Source: Lactuca virosa (taxonomy: Eukaryota; Streptophyta; Magnoliopsida; Asterales; Asteraceae). Taken from it: a DNA stretch of 64,000 bases. The notes under the pieces were generated by a model. That model did no database searches and was not told the DNA's origin. It was given only the letters and a program-made list of their open reading frames with translations. The DNA lies in assembly GCA_928212115.1 (NCBI GenBank), contig CAKMRJ010005745.1, forward strand, positions 79,831,546-79,895,545. The letters are read 5' to 3'. Shown here piece after piece: positions 44,680 to 56,235 of this stretch. Position 1 is the stretch's first letter. Every line of letters begins with the position of its first letter. A program made the translations under genes and the position numbers.

Positions 44680-45100
44680 TAAAGGGTTTTAACCGGTCCT
44701 TGGTACCTTGAAATGGAACTTCGTACTAATGTATTTCTTTCTTCCATGGATTACCGCCTTTGCCGCCATAAACTCCAATTCACAAGATAACAACATCACG
44801 GTCCTTTGTGCTTGCCATGTGATAAAGTTTTCCCCAAGATAAAAAAAAAACATTCCACTAATGTTTTACACACCATGACATCCTGACTAACTCACTATCT
44901 GACCAAACAGCAAATACTCTATCTTCATCTTTCTCAAGTTTTAGTTTTAGATTAATAGGACAAACTGTTGGTATGAAAACTTTAATACCAAACTCCTGCA
45001 AAATTTTCTTAGCAAAAACCTTTTGCTGAAGTGACATTTCTTCCTCCTTTTATGATACATCTTAGCTTATCCGCATATTCCTTTTGCATGGGTCTTCGAA
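44680..45100 (-). pseudogene. Copia pol remnant (RT end and RNase H)
   Basis: The minus strand, read with indels, gives EYADKLRC, AKKILQEFGIKVF, PINLKLKLEKDED, then the RNase H motif LLSCELEFMAAKA joined to IHGRKKYISTKFHFK. These resemble copia RT C-terminus and RNase H (SSCEAEFMAA; HGRSKHI). Short deletions and frame breaks show old decay. No LTRs were found next to it. Confidence 0.6.
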
Positions 45101-45816
45101 CCTAAGATAATTAATTTGCTCATTTCAATCATCTAACTTCTTTATGTGTGAACCTAAATTTTTTGAAATGTGCCAAACAACCAAAATATTTCAAGCCATA
45201 AAATTTAACATGTCGAATCTTACATTCCACAAATAACTGAGATCGTCACGGGTTGATAAAAAAACACATTGGTTGCTCTTGAAAGATCTAGTATGCCCAA
45301 GAGTCATTTTAGAATGATATTGCTAATAACATATTATCATATACGGTCATACCTTATAGTAAGTTACCACTAATTTGTAACATCTCGATTTTCAGGTATT
45401 TTACATTTTTACCCTTGGTTAGAGTATTGTTTGCAAATTTGGACCCGGGTGGCATTTCTGTAATTTTTGAAGATTGCATCCGTACGTTGGGCGTATGTGG
45501 CTAGGATGCAAACTCTAATTTTTAGGGTTTGGATCCTGTTTAAACATCCTTATCTCCTTAGACCTCTTCATTCATCAGCCTCCAACCTCATATTCGACAC
45601 TTGCAAACCCTAATTCATTTCTAGAGCATCTTTGAGCCTGCAATGTGTATTTTGGTGATCTTGAAGGAGGAAGAAGGAAGAATAGACCATATTATAAGAG
45701 TGAAACACTTTGGATCCATAATCACATCATCATTTGACACCACTTGGAGGTAAAAAGCTTTGATCTTAATGAAGTTTTGTTTAGATCTTGATTAGCCATG
45801 TATTTATGTTCTTTTG

Positions 45817-48800
45817 GTCCCATAAGCTTGGTATTATGAGTATGGGTTACTCTAATTCATATGAGTTGTCCTTTCAAATGTTTTGGAGTGTTTAGAATCA
45901 TAAAAATGTAACCTTGGGCATTAGTTTCCTTCCATGCATGAACTAGGATGTCTTAATAAGTTAAGAAGTTAAGGTTTTTAGTATTGAGCACTTAATATCC
46001 ATGCAAGACCATAAAGTTGGAAACTTTATTGTTAAGGACATCATTTGAGGACCGGATCTGGATTTTGGACAAAAGAGCTTAAGGAATTAAGCTCTTAATA
46101 GAATGGAAAGGAGGCAAATGCGTACATTGGGCGTACCCGGGGTACGCTGCACGTACGAGGTTAACAACCCCATTTCTTGTAAAGACTAGAGTACGCTAAG
46201 CGTACAAGATGAGTACCCTGGGAGTACTCAACCTGAGTTGACTCGGTTGAATTTTTGACTTTTGACTTTTACTGGTATTTTGACCAAGTTTGACCTAAAG
46301 GTATTTTGGGTATTTTGATGCATAGGTGACAGGTAGAGTTGATATTCGGAGCACTAACCTTTTCAGCTATCTGTTCAAACTAAGAGGTGAGTTTTCCTCA
46401 TTGTACTTGTGGGTCGAAGGCACCAATGTCAGCCCACTAGGTTATGTATTCTGCTTTATAGGATATCGTTATGTTGTAGTGATATGTTAGATCTATAGCC
46501 TAGTATATAGGATATTGCTATATGGTAGTAATCTGTAGATCTGGCTGTTGCATGTTGACTATTGATGTGTTTATCTGTTGCATATGTCAGCATAGTATAA
46601 TTTTGGGTTGAGGCTTTACTGCTATATGTGTGAGCCAACAGAACGAGGGTAATCCAACCCGATGGCTGTAGACACGAGGGTATGCCAGTTCGATGACTTA
46701 TTGGGTTGGGGGTAAACCAGCACGATGGCTATGAACCTGGGGGTATACCAGTCCGATGATTGATTGGACCTAGCATGCATGATTGTTTATGTTTTGGTTG
46801 TGTGTGCTACTGTGGGGAAACTCACTAAGCTTTGGCTTACAGTTACAATTTTATGTTTCAGGTACTTTAGATGATCGTTGGAAAGCAAAGGCGTGATTGT
46901 GCACATCCTCTTGGTTTTGATGATACTTATTTGAGACACTTTGATATACTGTATGATTTCTACTTTTGAGAACAATGTTTTGTACACAATTGGTTTCTGA
47001 CGGTTAGGATCACATAGCCCTATAACGTAATTAAAACCTTCCTTATCATAATATACTCAATATTTCGGTACACTGAATGATGGTCCTGAGGTACATAACA
47101 TCATGGTGAGAACATGTAGCAGACTAGGAAATGGTAACGGAGATTAACAGCCTGAACCTCAACATACGATCGAGAGTGCACTAGAAGTTATGCCAGCACC
47201 TGAATTGATCACGATGGCAGGATTTCAAGCCATGATACGGGAAATGCTAGGCGAGAAAATGGAAGAGACCAGAAAATTGCTCCAAGAGAATAGGAGAAAA
47301 GTCATGGCACGATTGTTGAAACAGTGCTAAATGAAGTTTAGCCCGAATAAGGTAGTTATAGTAAAGCTATAAATCAAAACGAAACCATGAAGGGTTCGGA
47401 GAAACAACATTGAAGAAGATGTTAACATAAATGTATGCATGTTTGAGGAGTTCATGGCTTCCCAACCACCAAGTCTTTCCGGGGAACCAACAACAATGAC
47501 AATTATGGATTGGATCTATGAAATGGAAATGTTGTTTGAAAGTTGTGAGTGTAGCAACAAATGGAAAACAATCTTCAGCTAAAGACTAGAGTATTGAGCT
47601 AGTGGAAACGGTTGGCTAATACCATGCCAAAAGGAGAAGCAAGGAAGATGTAATGGGATGACTTCCTTGTGGAAGTACGTTGCAACTTTTACTGGGAATA
47701 TGAAATTAGTTCCTTACATGGTTCTTACTGAAATCTCTACTATAGAAAGATTTTCTAATGGATTACCAACAAATTTCGGTCCAATGGTAAAATAGCAACT
47801 ACTTTGGAAGCATCCATCCAGGCTGCCAAATCTCTTAAAGACATAATCAAGGTGAAACTCGTCGACCAAGGTGAAACCAGAGGGAATATGAAGAATGAAG
47901 GATCCTGAAAACCAATAAAAAAAAGTAGGTTTTCAAAACCTAGCCCCAACATCAAGAATCCTAAGGGAAACAAAGAGGCGAAATTGTGTGAAAAATGCAG
48001 AAATAAGCATTTTGAACAATGAATAGAAAATGTGATCTTTTACATGTGTAGCAAGACCGGTCACTATTCCAACCAATGTACATCCGAACAAAATATGTGC
48101 TTCAAGTGTGGAGAACCAGGGCATTTCAATAACGACTGACCAAGAAAGAAGGAAGCTGCAACACTAAATGTGCCATCAAAACCAAGGCACATGCGTTTTG
48201 AATGACTCTTGGAATTATAAAAGACGAAGCAAATATCGCTCCAGGAAATCAATAGAATGAAGCTGCGTATCTGGAGCTCCAGATATGAGGTCGTCATATA
48301 AATAGTATTATGTTATGTAGCCCTATATGAGAGGCATATAGTATAATAGACTTTGAATATGATTGGAATCATTTTTATAAGTTATAAAAAAATCCCTAAT
48401 TATGTTGTGTTATCCAACGTGTTAAGTTGCTATGTGATTTTTCTTGGATGGTGACTTAGGAACTACGAGATAATTCTTGAGATGAGTATGTGTAGGTGTG
48501 AAAGGTAGTATAAGGCTATATTACCCGAAGCACATAACTCGTAATTGGATCAGGGAAAGTCATAAGGTTACTAAGACACTAGTAGTTGAGTTTGTTTTGT
48601 TCGTTTTCGTCATTACCTTTGTTTTGGTAATGACTACGAAGATGATTGTTCGTTCGGACCTTAGTGGTCATTGAGTCTGATTAATGTCTGCAAAGTAAGT
48701 TACTTGGTTCAGAGAACCATGTTTGATGTTGTATTCGAATTTAGTCAAGAAATCGAAGGAAAAGATAATCAGGGAAATCGACAGGAGTATCGCAGCTGCT

Positions 48801-49170
48801 ATTAAGGCTAAGTGGCCAATAGCTAGAAATGCTACGTATGAATGATGTGGTTATACCACATTAGAACATGAAGAAAGGTATCTTTCATGCTAGAGTACGA
48901 CTCATAAAGAAACCTGAGTCTAAACATTACATCAGGCGATAAAAGGTTATTAGAATAAGATCATTTGGTCTGCTACAATAGTCAAATTAAAGACCTTTTC
49001 ATGGATCGATTCCGTTTAAGGAACAAGAGTCTTTGATAAAGATTGAGTTGTAATTCGAAGGTTAGGACTGAAGGTACGACAAAGAATGAAGAACATGTGC
49101 GAGGTTGAGCACCACCAATAGATAAGAAGTCCAAGAGTTGATACTCGTATTGAAAGACATAGGAGTTTTA
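45817..49170 (+). repeat. 3.35-kb tandem duplication, copy 1
   Basis: From GTCCCATAAGCTTGG to AGGAGTTTTA. Copy 2 begins at 49,171 with the same GTCCCATAAGCTTGG. The unit contains part of an LTR-like region, the gag remnant and its tail. Confidence 0.92.
47101..48205 (+). pseudogene. Gag remnant, copy 1
   Basis: Degenerate gypsy-type gag related to that at 19,547. Readable pieces include TCSRLGNGN, AMIREMLGEKMEETRKLLQE and, near 48,040-48,140, two zinc knuckles (MCSKTGHYSNQC, CFKCGEPGHFNND). Many stops (for example TAA at the GGAGATTAACAG site), most shared with copy 2. Confidence 0.8.
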
Positions 49171-49963
49171 GTCCCATAAGCTTGGGAATATGAGTATGGG
49201 TTACTCTAATTCATATGAGTTGTCCTTTCAAATGTTTTGGAGTGTTTAGAATCATAAAAATGTAATCTTGGGCCTTAGTTTCCTTCCATGTATGAACTAG
49301 GATGTCTTAATAAGTTAAGAAGTTAAGGTTTTTGGTATTGAGCACTTAATAGCCATGCAAGACCATAAAATTAGAAACTTTATGGTTAAGGACATCATTT
49401 GAGGACTGGATCTGGATTTTGGACAAACGAGGTTAAGGAATTAAGCTCTTAATAGAATGGAAATGAGGCAAATGTGTACACGGGGCGTACCCGAGGTACG
49501 CTGCACGTACGAGGTCAACGACCCCGTTTCTTGTCAAGAATAGAGTACGCTAAGCGTACAAGATGAGTACCTTGGGAGTACTTAACCTGAGTTGACTCGG
49601 TTGGATTTTTGACTTTTGACTCTTACTAGTATTTTGACCAAATTTGACCTAAAGGTATTTTGGGTATTTTGATGCGTAGGTGAGTGGTAGAGTTGATATT
49701 CGGAGCACTGACCTTTTCAGCTATCTGTTCAGACTGAGAGGTGAGTTTTCCTCACTGTACTTGTGGGTCGTAGGCACCAATGTCGGCCCACTAGGTTATG
49801 TATTCTGGTTTATAGGATATCGTTATGTTGTAGTGATCTGTTAGATATATATCCTAGTATATAGGATATTGCTATATGGTAGTAATCTGTAGATCTGCCT
49901 GTTGCATGTTAACTATTTATGTGTTTATCTGTTGCATATGTTAGCATAATATAATTTTGGGTT

Positions 49964-50065
49964 GAGGCTTTACTGCTATATGTGTGAGCCAACAGACCGG
50001 GGGTAATCCAACCTGAGGCTTTACTGCTATATGTGTGAGCCAACAGACCGGGGGTAATCCAACCC
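49964..50065 (+). repeat. 51-bp tandem repeat in copy 2
   Basis: GAGGCTTTACTGC...AATCCAACCT occurs twice in direct succession. Copy 1 has a single unit at about 46,610. Confidence 0.93.
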
Positions 50066-50519
50066 GTTGGATGTGGACCCGAGGGTATGCCAATTCGATG
50101 ACTTATTGGGTCGGGGGTAAACCCACACGATGGCTATGGACCCGATGGTATACCCGTCCGATGATTGATTAAACCTAGCATGCATTATTGTTTATGTTCT
50201 GGTTGTGTGCGGTACTGTGGGGAAATTCACTAAGCTTTGGCTTACAGTTATAATTTTATGTTTCAGGTATTTTAGATGATCGTCGGAAAGCAAAGGCGTG
50301 ATTGTGCACATCCTCTTGGTTTTGATGATACTGATTTGAGACACTTTGATATACTGTATGATTTCTACTTTTGAGAACAATGTTTTGTACACGATTGGTT
50401 TCTGACTGGTTTCTATCAGTAAGGATCACATAGCCCTATAACGTAATTAAAACCTTCCTTATCATAATATACTCAATATTTCGGTACACTGATTGATGGT
50501 TCTGGGGGTACAGAACATC

Positions 50520-51622
50520 ATGCTGAGAACATGTAGCAGACTAGGAAATGGTAACGGAGATCAACAACCTGAACCTCAACATACGATCGAGAATGCACTA
50601 GAAGTTGTGCCAGCACCTGAACCGATCACGATGGCAGAAGTTCAAGCCATGATACGGGAAATGCTAAGCGAGAAAATGGAAGAGACAAGAAAACTGCTCC
50701 AAGAGAATAAGAGAAAAGTCATGGCACCGATTGTTGAACCCGTGCTAAATGAAGTTTAGCCAGAATAAGGTAGTTGTAGTAAAGCAATAAATCAAACGAA
50801 ACCATGAAGGGTTCGGAGAAACAACATTGAAGAAGATGTTAACATAAATGTATGCATGTTTGAGGAGTTCATGGCTTCCCAACCACCAAGTCTTTCCGGG
50901 GAACCAACAACAATGACAATTATGGATTGGATCTATGAATTGGAAATGTTGTTTGAAAGTTGTGAGTGTAGCAACAAATGGAAAACAATCTTCAACTAAA
51001 GACTAGAGTATTGAGCTAGTGGAAACGGTTGGCTAATACCATGCCAAAAGGAGAAGCAAGGAAGATGTAATGGGATGAATTCCTTGTGCAAGTACGTTGC
51101 AACTTTTACTAGGAAGATGAAATTAGTTCCTTACATGGTTCCTACTGAAATCTTTAATATAGAAAGATTTGCTAATGGATTACCAACAAATTTCGGTCCA
51201 ATGGTAAATTAGCAACTACTTTGGAAGCATCCATCCTGGTTGCCAAATCTCTTAAAGACATAATCAAGGTGAAACTCGTCGACCAAGGTGAAACCAGAGG
51301 GAATAGGAAGAATGAAGGATCCTAAAAACTAATAAAAAGAGTAGGTTTTCAAAACCTAGCCCCAACATCAAGAAGCCTAAGGGAAACAAAGAGGCGAAAT
51401 GGTGTGAAAAATGCAGAAATAAGCATTTTGAACAATGAATAGAAGATGAGATCTTCTACATGTGTAGCAAGACCGGTCACTATTCCAACCAATGTACATC
51501 CGAACAAAATATGTGCTTTAAGTGTGGAGAACCAGGGCATTTCAATAACGACTGCCCAAGAAAGAAGGAAGCTGCAACACTAAATGTGCCATCAAAACCA
51601 AGGCACATGCGTTTTGAATGAC
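50520..51622 (+). pseudogene. Gag remnant, copy 2
   Basis: Same gag as copy 1, with a longer open start (LRTCSRLGNGNGDQQPEPQ, then MAEVQAMIREMLSEKMEETR to PVLNEV, stop near 50,757). The zinc-knuckle end is at 51,455-51,560 (MCSKTGHYSNQC and CFKCGEPGHFNNDC, both complete CCHC). Confidence 0.85.
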
Positions 51623-53059
51623 TCTTGGAGTTATAAAAGATGAAGCAAATATCGCTCTAGGAAATCAATAGAATGAAGATGCGTATCTAGAGCTCCAGAT
51701 ATGAAGTCGTCATATAAATATTATTATGTTATGTAGCCCTATATGAGAGGCATATAGTATAATAGACTTTGAATATGATTGGAATCATTTTTATAAGTTA
51801 TAAAAAATCCCTAATTATGTTGTGTTATCCAACGTGTTAAGTTGCTATGTGATTTTTCTTGGATGGTGACTTAGGAACTACGAGATAATTCTTGAGATGA
51901 GTATGAGTAGGTGTGAAAGGTAGTATAGGGCTATACTACCCGAAGCACATAACTTGTAATTGGATCAGGGAAAGTCATAAGGTTACTAAGACACTAGTAG
52001 TTGAGTTTGTTTTGTTCGTTTTCGTCATTACCTTTGTTTTGGTAATGACTACGAAGATGATTGTTCGTTTGGACCTTAGTGGTCATTGAGTCTGATTAAT
52101 GTCTGCAAAGTAAGTTACTTGGTTCAGAGAACCATGTTTGATGTTGTATTCGAATTTAGTCAAGAAATCGAAGGAAAAGATAATCAGGGAAATTGACAGG
52201 AGTATCGCAGTTGCCGTTAAGGCTAAGTGACCAGTAGCTAGAAATGCTACGTATGAATGATGTGGTTATACCACATTAGAACATGAAGAAAGGTATCTTT
52301 CATGCTAGAGTACGACTCATAAAGAAACCTGAGTCTAAACATTACATTAGGCGATAAAAGGTTATTAGAATAAGATCATTTGGTCTGTTACAATAGTCAA
52401 AGTAAAGACCTTTTCATGGATCGATTCCGTTTAAGGAACAAGGGTATTTGATAAAGATTGAGTTGTAATTCGAAGGTTAGGACTGAAGGTACGACAAAGA
52501 ATGAAGAACAGGTGCGAGGTTGAGCACCACCAACAGATAAGAAGTCCAAGAGTTGATACTCGTATAGAAATACATAGGAGTTATGGTCATTTACCTAGGA
52601 TGGAAATGTGACATACGAGATCATTCTATAAGCCCTGTATTGTTGATGATTCCGGGATGTAATCATCCTAAGGGGGAGATAATTGTAACGCTCACAAGAT
52701 AGGGCTAGGTGATTTAAGAATAACAAGATAATTATTCGTCACGGTGATAAATAGATATTTTTGATAAAAAATTGTTTATGATAAATAATCTAAACAAAAG
52801 TTGTAGTAATCGTTAAATCGAGAGCATGCATATAGAGAATGTCCAAATCTGACTTCATATGAGGAAGTTATGATTTTTCGAAGTTTCAGCGCAACAATGT
52901 GCGACACAGAAACCGAAATATGAATCGATTGATTGTTAGCGAAAACACTCTAAAAGAGAGTTGGAGATCTTGTCAATACCTATCCGTCGATATAAAGACA
53001 GTCGAGAACGTATATCATATGAGAGAGTCATGATTTTTATACGAACTTTAACAATTTAA

Positions 53060-54494
53060 GGGGTTGTTTGATAGTTGCTGACTGAGTAAGATCTGACTGG
53101 GTCTGAAGTCTGACCGAATCTACATCTGACTGAAACCATGTTGTTTGATTATGGTTCTGACTGGCTGTGCTGACTGTTGAAAATGACAATTTTACCCTTA
53201 TGTTCTATTTTTTAGTGGTATGGCAAAAGAACCAAAAACACACAAATACTAACAGATTTCTAATATTAGGGGGGCATATCAGAACTCCAATTGAGATGAC
53301 AAAAACACATAAATACTAACAGATGTCTAATAGAGGAAATTGAAACTAACTGATCAAAGGAATGCAATCTTTTTGGTTTCTTGTCTAATTAGGCAACAAA
53401 ATTATATTTTCAAAAGGCATACAATATCTTAATCCCAACTACCTAAAAAGAGACACCGTGGAACCCAAAATGATTTCAACCTGCACCTCATGGCTTTAAC
53501 TTAATTCATAGATCAAGACGTTTAAAAGAAAGAAAACTCTAGAAACCACCACTTAGCTTGTTCGCTATTTGTTTGACTTCATCCATATACTTAATAATGG
53601 TTTTTTAATGCAATTCAATTAAAAGAACAAACATATGGTCTTTTAATGCAATTCAATTAAAAGAACATACTAATAGTTTTAATAATCTATAATCCAACTT
53701 GCTAGCCAACCATAAGAACTCGGAAACATAATCAAGAACAACCATTTTGAAACATGCTTAAATATCATATGGTAAAGGTTTAGAAGATATCTAACAATCA
53801 AGTAATTTGATATCCTTGCTATCCATACAACAAAATTACATAAATGAAACCCTCAAAACATATAAATACATTTGAAAGGAAAAATCTAAACCAAAAGAAT
53901 AACCAGATGAGAAATTTTGTTGAAATCCTCTTGTATAGCTATCTGGACTTGCATACTCCACACACTATGTAAATACATCATAATCAAATCTCATCTCAAC
54001 TCCATTCTTAATTTCATACATATAATCTGATATAAATGCATGGTCTGATTTCATATAGATACAAATCATATCATCAACCGAGTTTAGAAAAAAAAAACAA
54101 AACAAAAAAACAAAACAAAAAACAAAAAAAACCAAATGCGTACCTATTGTTGTGGAGGTTGACACTGCCAGAGGCCGAGAAGGCGTTGAAGTCGCCTGAG
54201 GAAGCTGATGATTTCAGGTTGTGTGGATAAGGAGTGGTGGAAAGGAAGAAGCGATGTCGGCTGTTAAGTAGAGGCGTACGTTTTTGTGTGTTTTCTTTTA
54301 GGACGCAAGGGCACAAAGGGAACGATGACTTTTATTTTTGGGTCAGAAACAATTTTCATTTGGACCAAGTCAGGAGATTAGTCAGCTATTATTGACTGAG
54401 TCAGCAAATTTGGGGCTCTACCAAACAACCTGACCGGACCGAGTCAGCCGAAACTTGCTGACCAGACCTGGTCAACTCATTATCAAACAACCCC
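53060..54494. mobile_element. PIF/Harbinger-like non-autonomous transposon
   Basis: Perfect 14-bp inverted termini GGGGTTGTTTGATA/TATCAAACAACCCC, with a 3-bp target duplication TAA (53,057-53,059 and 54,495-54,497). Both are diagnostic for PIF/Harbinger. Removing it and one TAA restores the LTR reading AACAATTTAAGCTTGTTAAA, as in the sister LTR at 21,900. Subterminal CTGACT/GTCAG motifs are abundant. No transposase or Myb-like ORF. Near the right end is an exon-like stretch on the minus strand (54,316-54,143). Confidence 0.93.
54143..54316 (-). other. Exon-like captured fragment in the Harbinger element
   Basis: The minus strand reads NSRHRFFLSTTPYPHNLKSS, then GDFNAFSASGSVNLHNNR, and meets a GTACGC donor-like site at about 54,143. 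It is rich in Arg, Ser, Thr and Pro with few acidic residues, like an organelle-targeting presequence. The parent gene is not recognised. Confidence 0.3.
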
Positions 54495-55634
54495 TAAGCT
54501 TGTTAAAAATATAACTTTAAAAACAAAGTGGGAATTATTTGACGGAGTCTAAATAAAAGTTGTAGATATCACCGATAACTACTTGTGGATATAAAGAACG
54601 TCGAAAATGGATATCATATGAAGAAATTATGGAATTTAAAAATCTACATTTTGCACGGTGTGTGCTTCTAGAAGGGGTCCACGTCAAACCAGTATGAGCA
54701 TGCCACGTGTTGTAAGGAGAGAGGCCGACTAGATCAAGTGCGCAACACACACCTAGTTGTTGCACGACGCACAAATTGAAATATCTTCTTATAAATAACA
54801 GGCAATCCCCATTTAGTTCTCTCATACCACCAGTGCAATTCCTATGGATTTCTTTTACAAAATCTCGATATTTCCTTAGGATTTAGGGTATTCCAGCTAG
54901 GCTCTGAAATAAGAGCCCGACAAATAGAAGCTCTCAAGTCGGAGTTTTGCCAGTGCAATTTCTGACTTTTCGCTAGAAATCTCTGTTAGTTAAGCTACAC
55001 TTATTTTATTTCAAGTGTTACTTATATTTATAGTCATAGTTATTATTATCAATCTATAAATAAGATTTATCAGTGATTCCAAGTTGTTATACTGATTGAT
55101 CTACTTATGGGAGTGAAGTCTAGGTTGGATTTAGTGATGTGTTTAAAGTGGGATTTTCAAACAGTATACTCTATATACCAAATGGTCCCTACCTCCGATA
55201 TAATCCTACCTGGTTATTCCTTACTTGATAGATCTTGATGTAGACATTGAGATTAGTGAGGAATCTAGACTATTATTAGTTACCAGGAATATTAGACTAA
55301 AACTCAATATTAATTATACTTAGGTCACGTCAAAAGGAAAGCTAAGGTGTTAGGCAAAGCTCTGCCCAAATCACTAGTCAATCCACCTAAGACAAGTGAG
55401 TGCATAGTTACTTTCATCTTACACATAGATATGAAGTATTTACATAATTGAATGCTATATGTGCTTATGTGCAAAGATGTTCTGTGTTAGATGAAATGAT
55501 ATAAAGATAAAATTATATGATTTATACCGTATATGTATTTTTATGAATATAATACATTGGGTAATTAAAGGTAAATATGATAAGATGCCACAGTACGATG
55601 AAAGATGAAAATGATGATAGGATATCACGATTTT

Positions 55635-55787
55635 AATAGTACTATCGTACTAACAATGTAAGAACTAGTAATATTGTACTAATGATGTAGGAACTAGTAC
55701 TATTGTATTAACGATGTAGGAACTAGTACTATTGTACTAACGATGTAGGAACTAATATTACTGTACTAACGATGTAGTCATCTAAAT
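55635..55787 (+). repeat. Tandem repeat in the 3' LTR, about 30 bp
   Basis: Four to five units of GAACTAGTACTATTGTACTA-ACGATGTAG. It lies in the same LTR position as the 29-bp GTACTTTTGTAC repeats of 23,085-23,285, but with a diverged unit. Confidence 0.82.
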
Positions 55788-56235
55788 GTATATAGATGAC
55801 AACTACGATAATTACAACGATGGTCCTTAAGGTAGATCTCTATAGATGAATAAAAAATATAATAAGAATGGGTATTCCGGTTAACGATTTGATAATTAAA
55901 CATATTATTTATATTATTGTGAACTGAAAACTCTATGTACTCACCAGGTTTTCTAACCTGACCTATTCAGTTTCTTTGTATCACATGTATCAATATGAAG
56001 ACAATTGATGTTTGGAAATGATGAGAGATTCAGGAAAATATAGGCCATTAGATGTTGTAAGGGTTATGGTTCTTGTATCAGTTATCACATCCAAAGTTTT
56101 TAATAATCGATGAAAATATCTCTTCGAAAATACTTTTACGGGACCAATTCTGCAAAATAAAGAATACTTACTTTTTTTAATAAGTATAAATAAATAAAAG
56201 GTCTTTTCTGACCGCGAAAAAATGGGAATGTCACA

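Larger units (their letters stand above)
49171..52588 (+). repeat. 3.4-kb tandem duplication, copy 2
   Basis: Nearly identical to 45,817-49,170. It is about 65 bp longer, mainly from an internal 51-bp tandem repeat (49,964-50,014 and 50,015-50,065). After about 52,588 the sequence runs into the true element tail (GGTCATTTACCTAGG). Confidence 0.92.
45376..52683 (+). mobile_element. Gag-bearing LTR element with internal tandem duplication (5' side)
   Basis: Starts with an LTR-like TGTAACATCTCG (45,376), followed by LTR-like sequence with GTACGC-rich blocks (46,115-46,205), then a gag remnant, a non-coding tail and, after a complete second round of the same modules, a purine tract (AAGGGGGAGATAAT) before the 3' LTR at 52,684. 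The left LTR-like sequence does not match the 3' LTR, and no primer-binding site is visible. The unit 45,817-49,170 is repeated at 49,171 to about 52,588. No pol genes, so it is also a gag-only type element. Confidence 0.7.
52684..56235 (+). repeat. 3' LTR carrying a DNA-transposon insertion
   Basis: TGTAACGCTCACAAG to GGGAATGTCACA. 3,552 bp in total; without the 1,435-bp insertion and its 3-bp duplication it is about 2.1 kb, the size of the family's other LTRs. It shares blocks with 21,485-23,823, such as the TGACTTC-TATGAGGAAGTTATG stretch and the AAAGTTGTAGATATC-type stretch. Confidence 0.88.

Noticed and set aside
44453..44711. Two long plus-strand ORFs rich in Ile-Tyr
   Set aside because: They are products of the (AT)n microsatellite and have no protein features beyond it.
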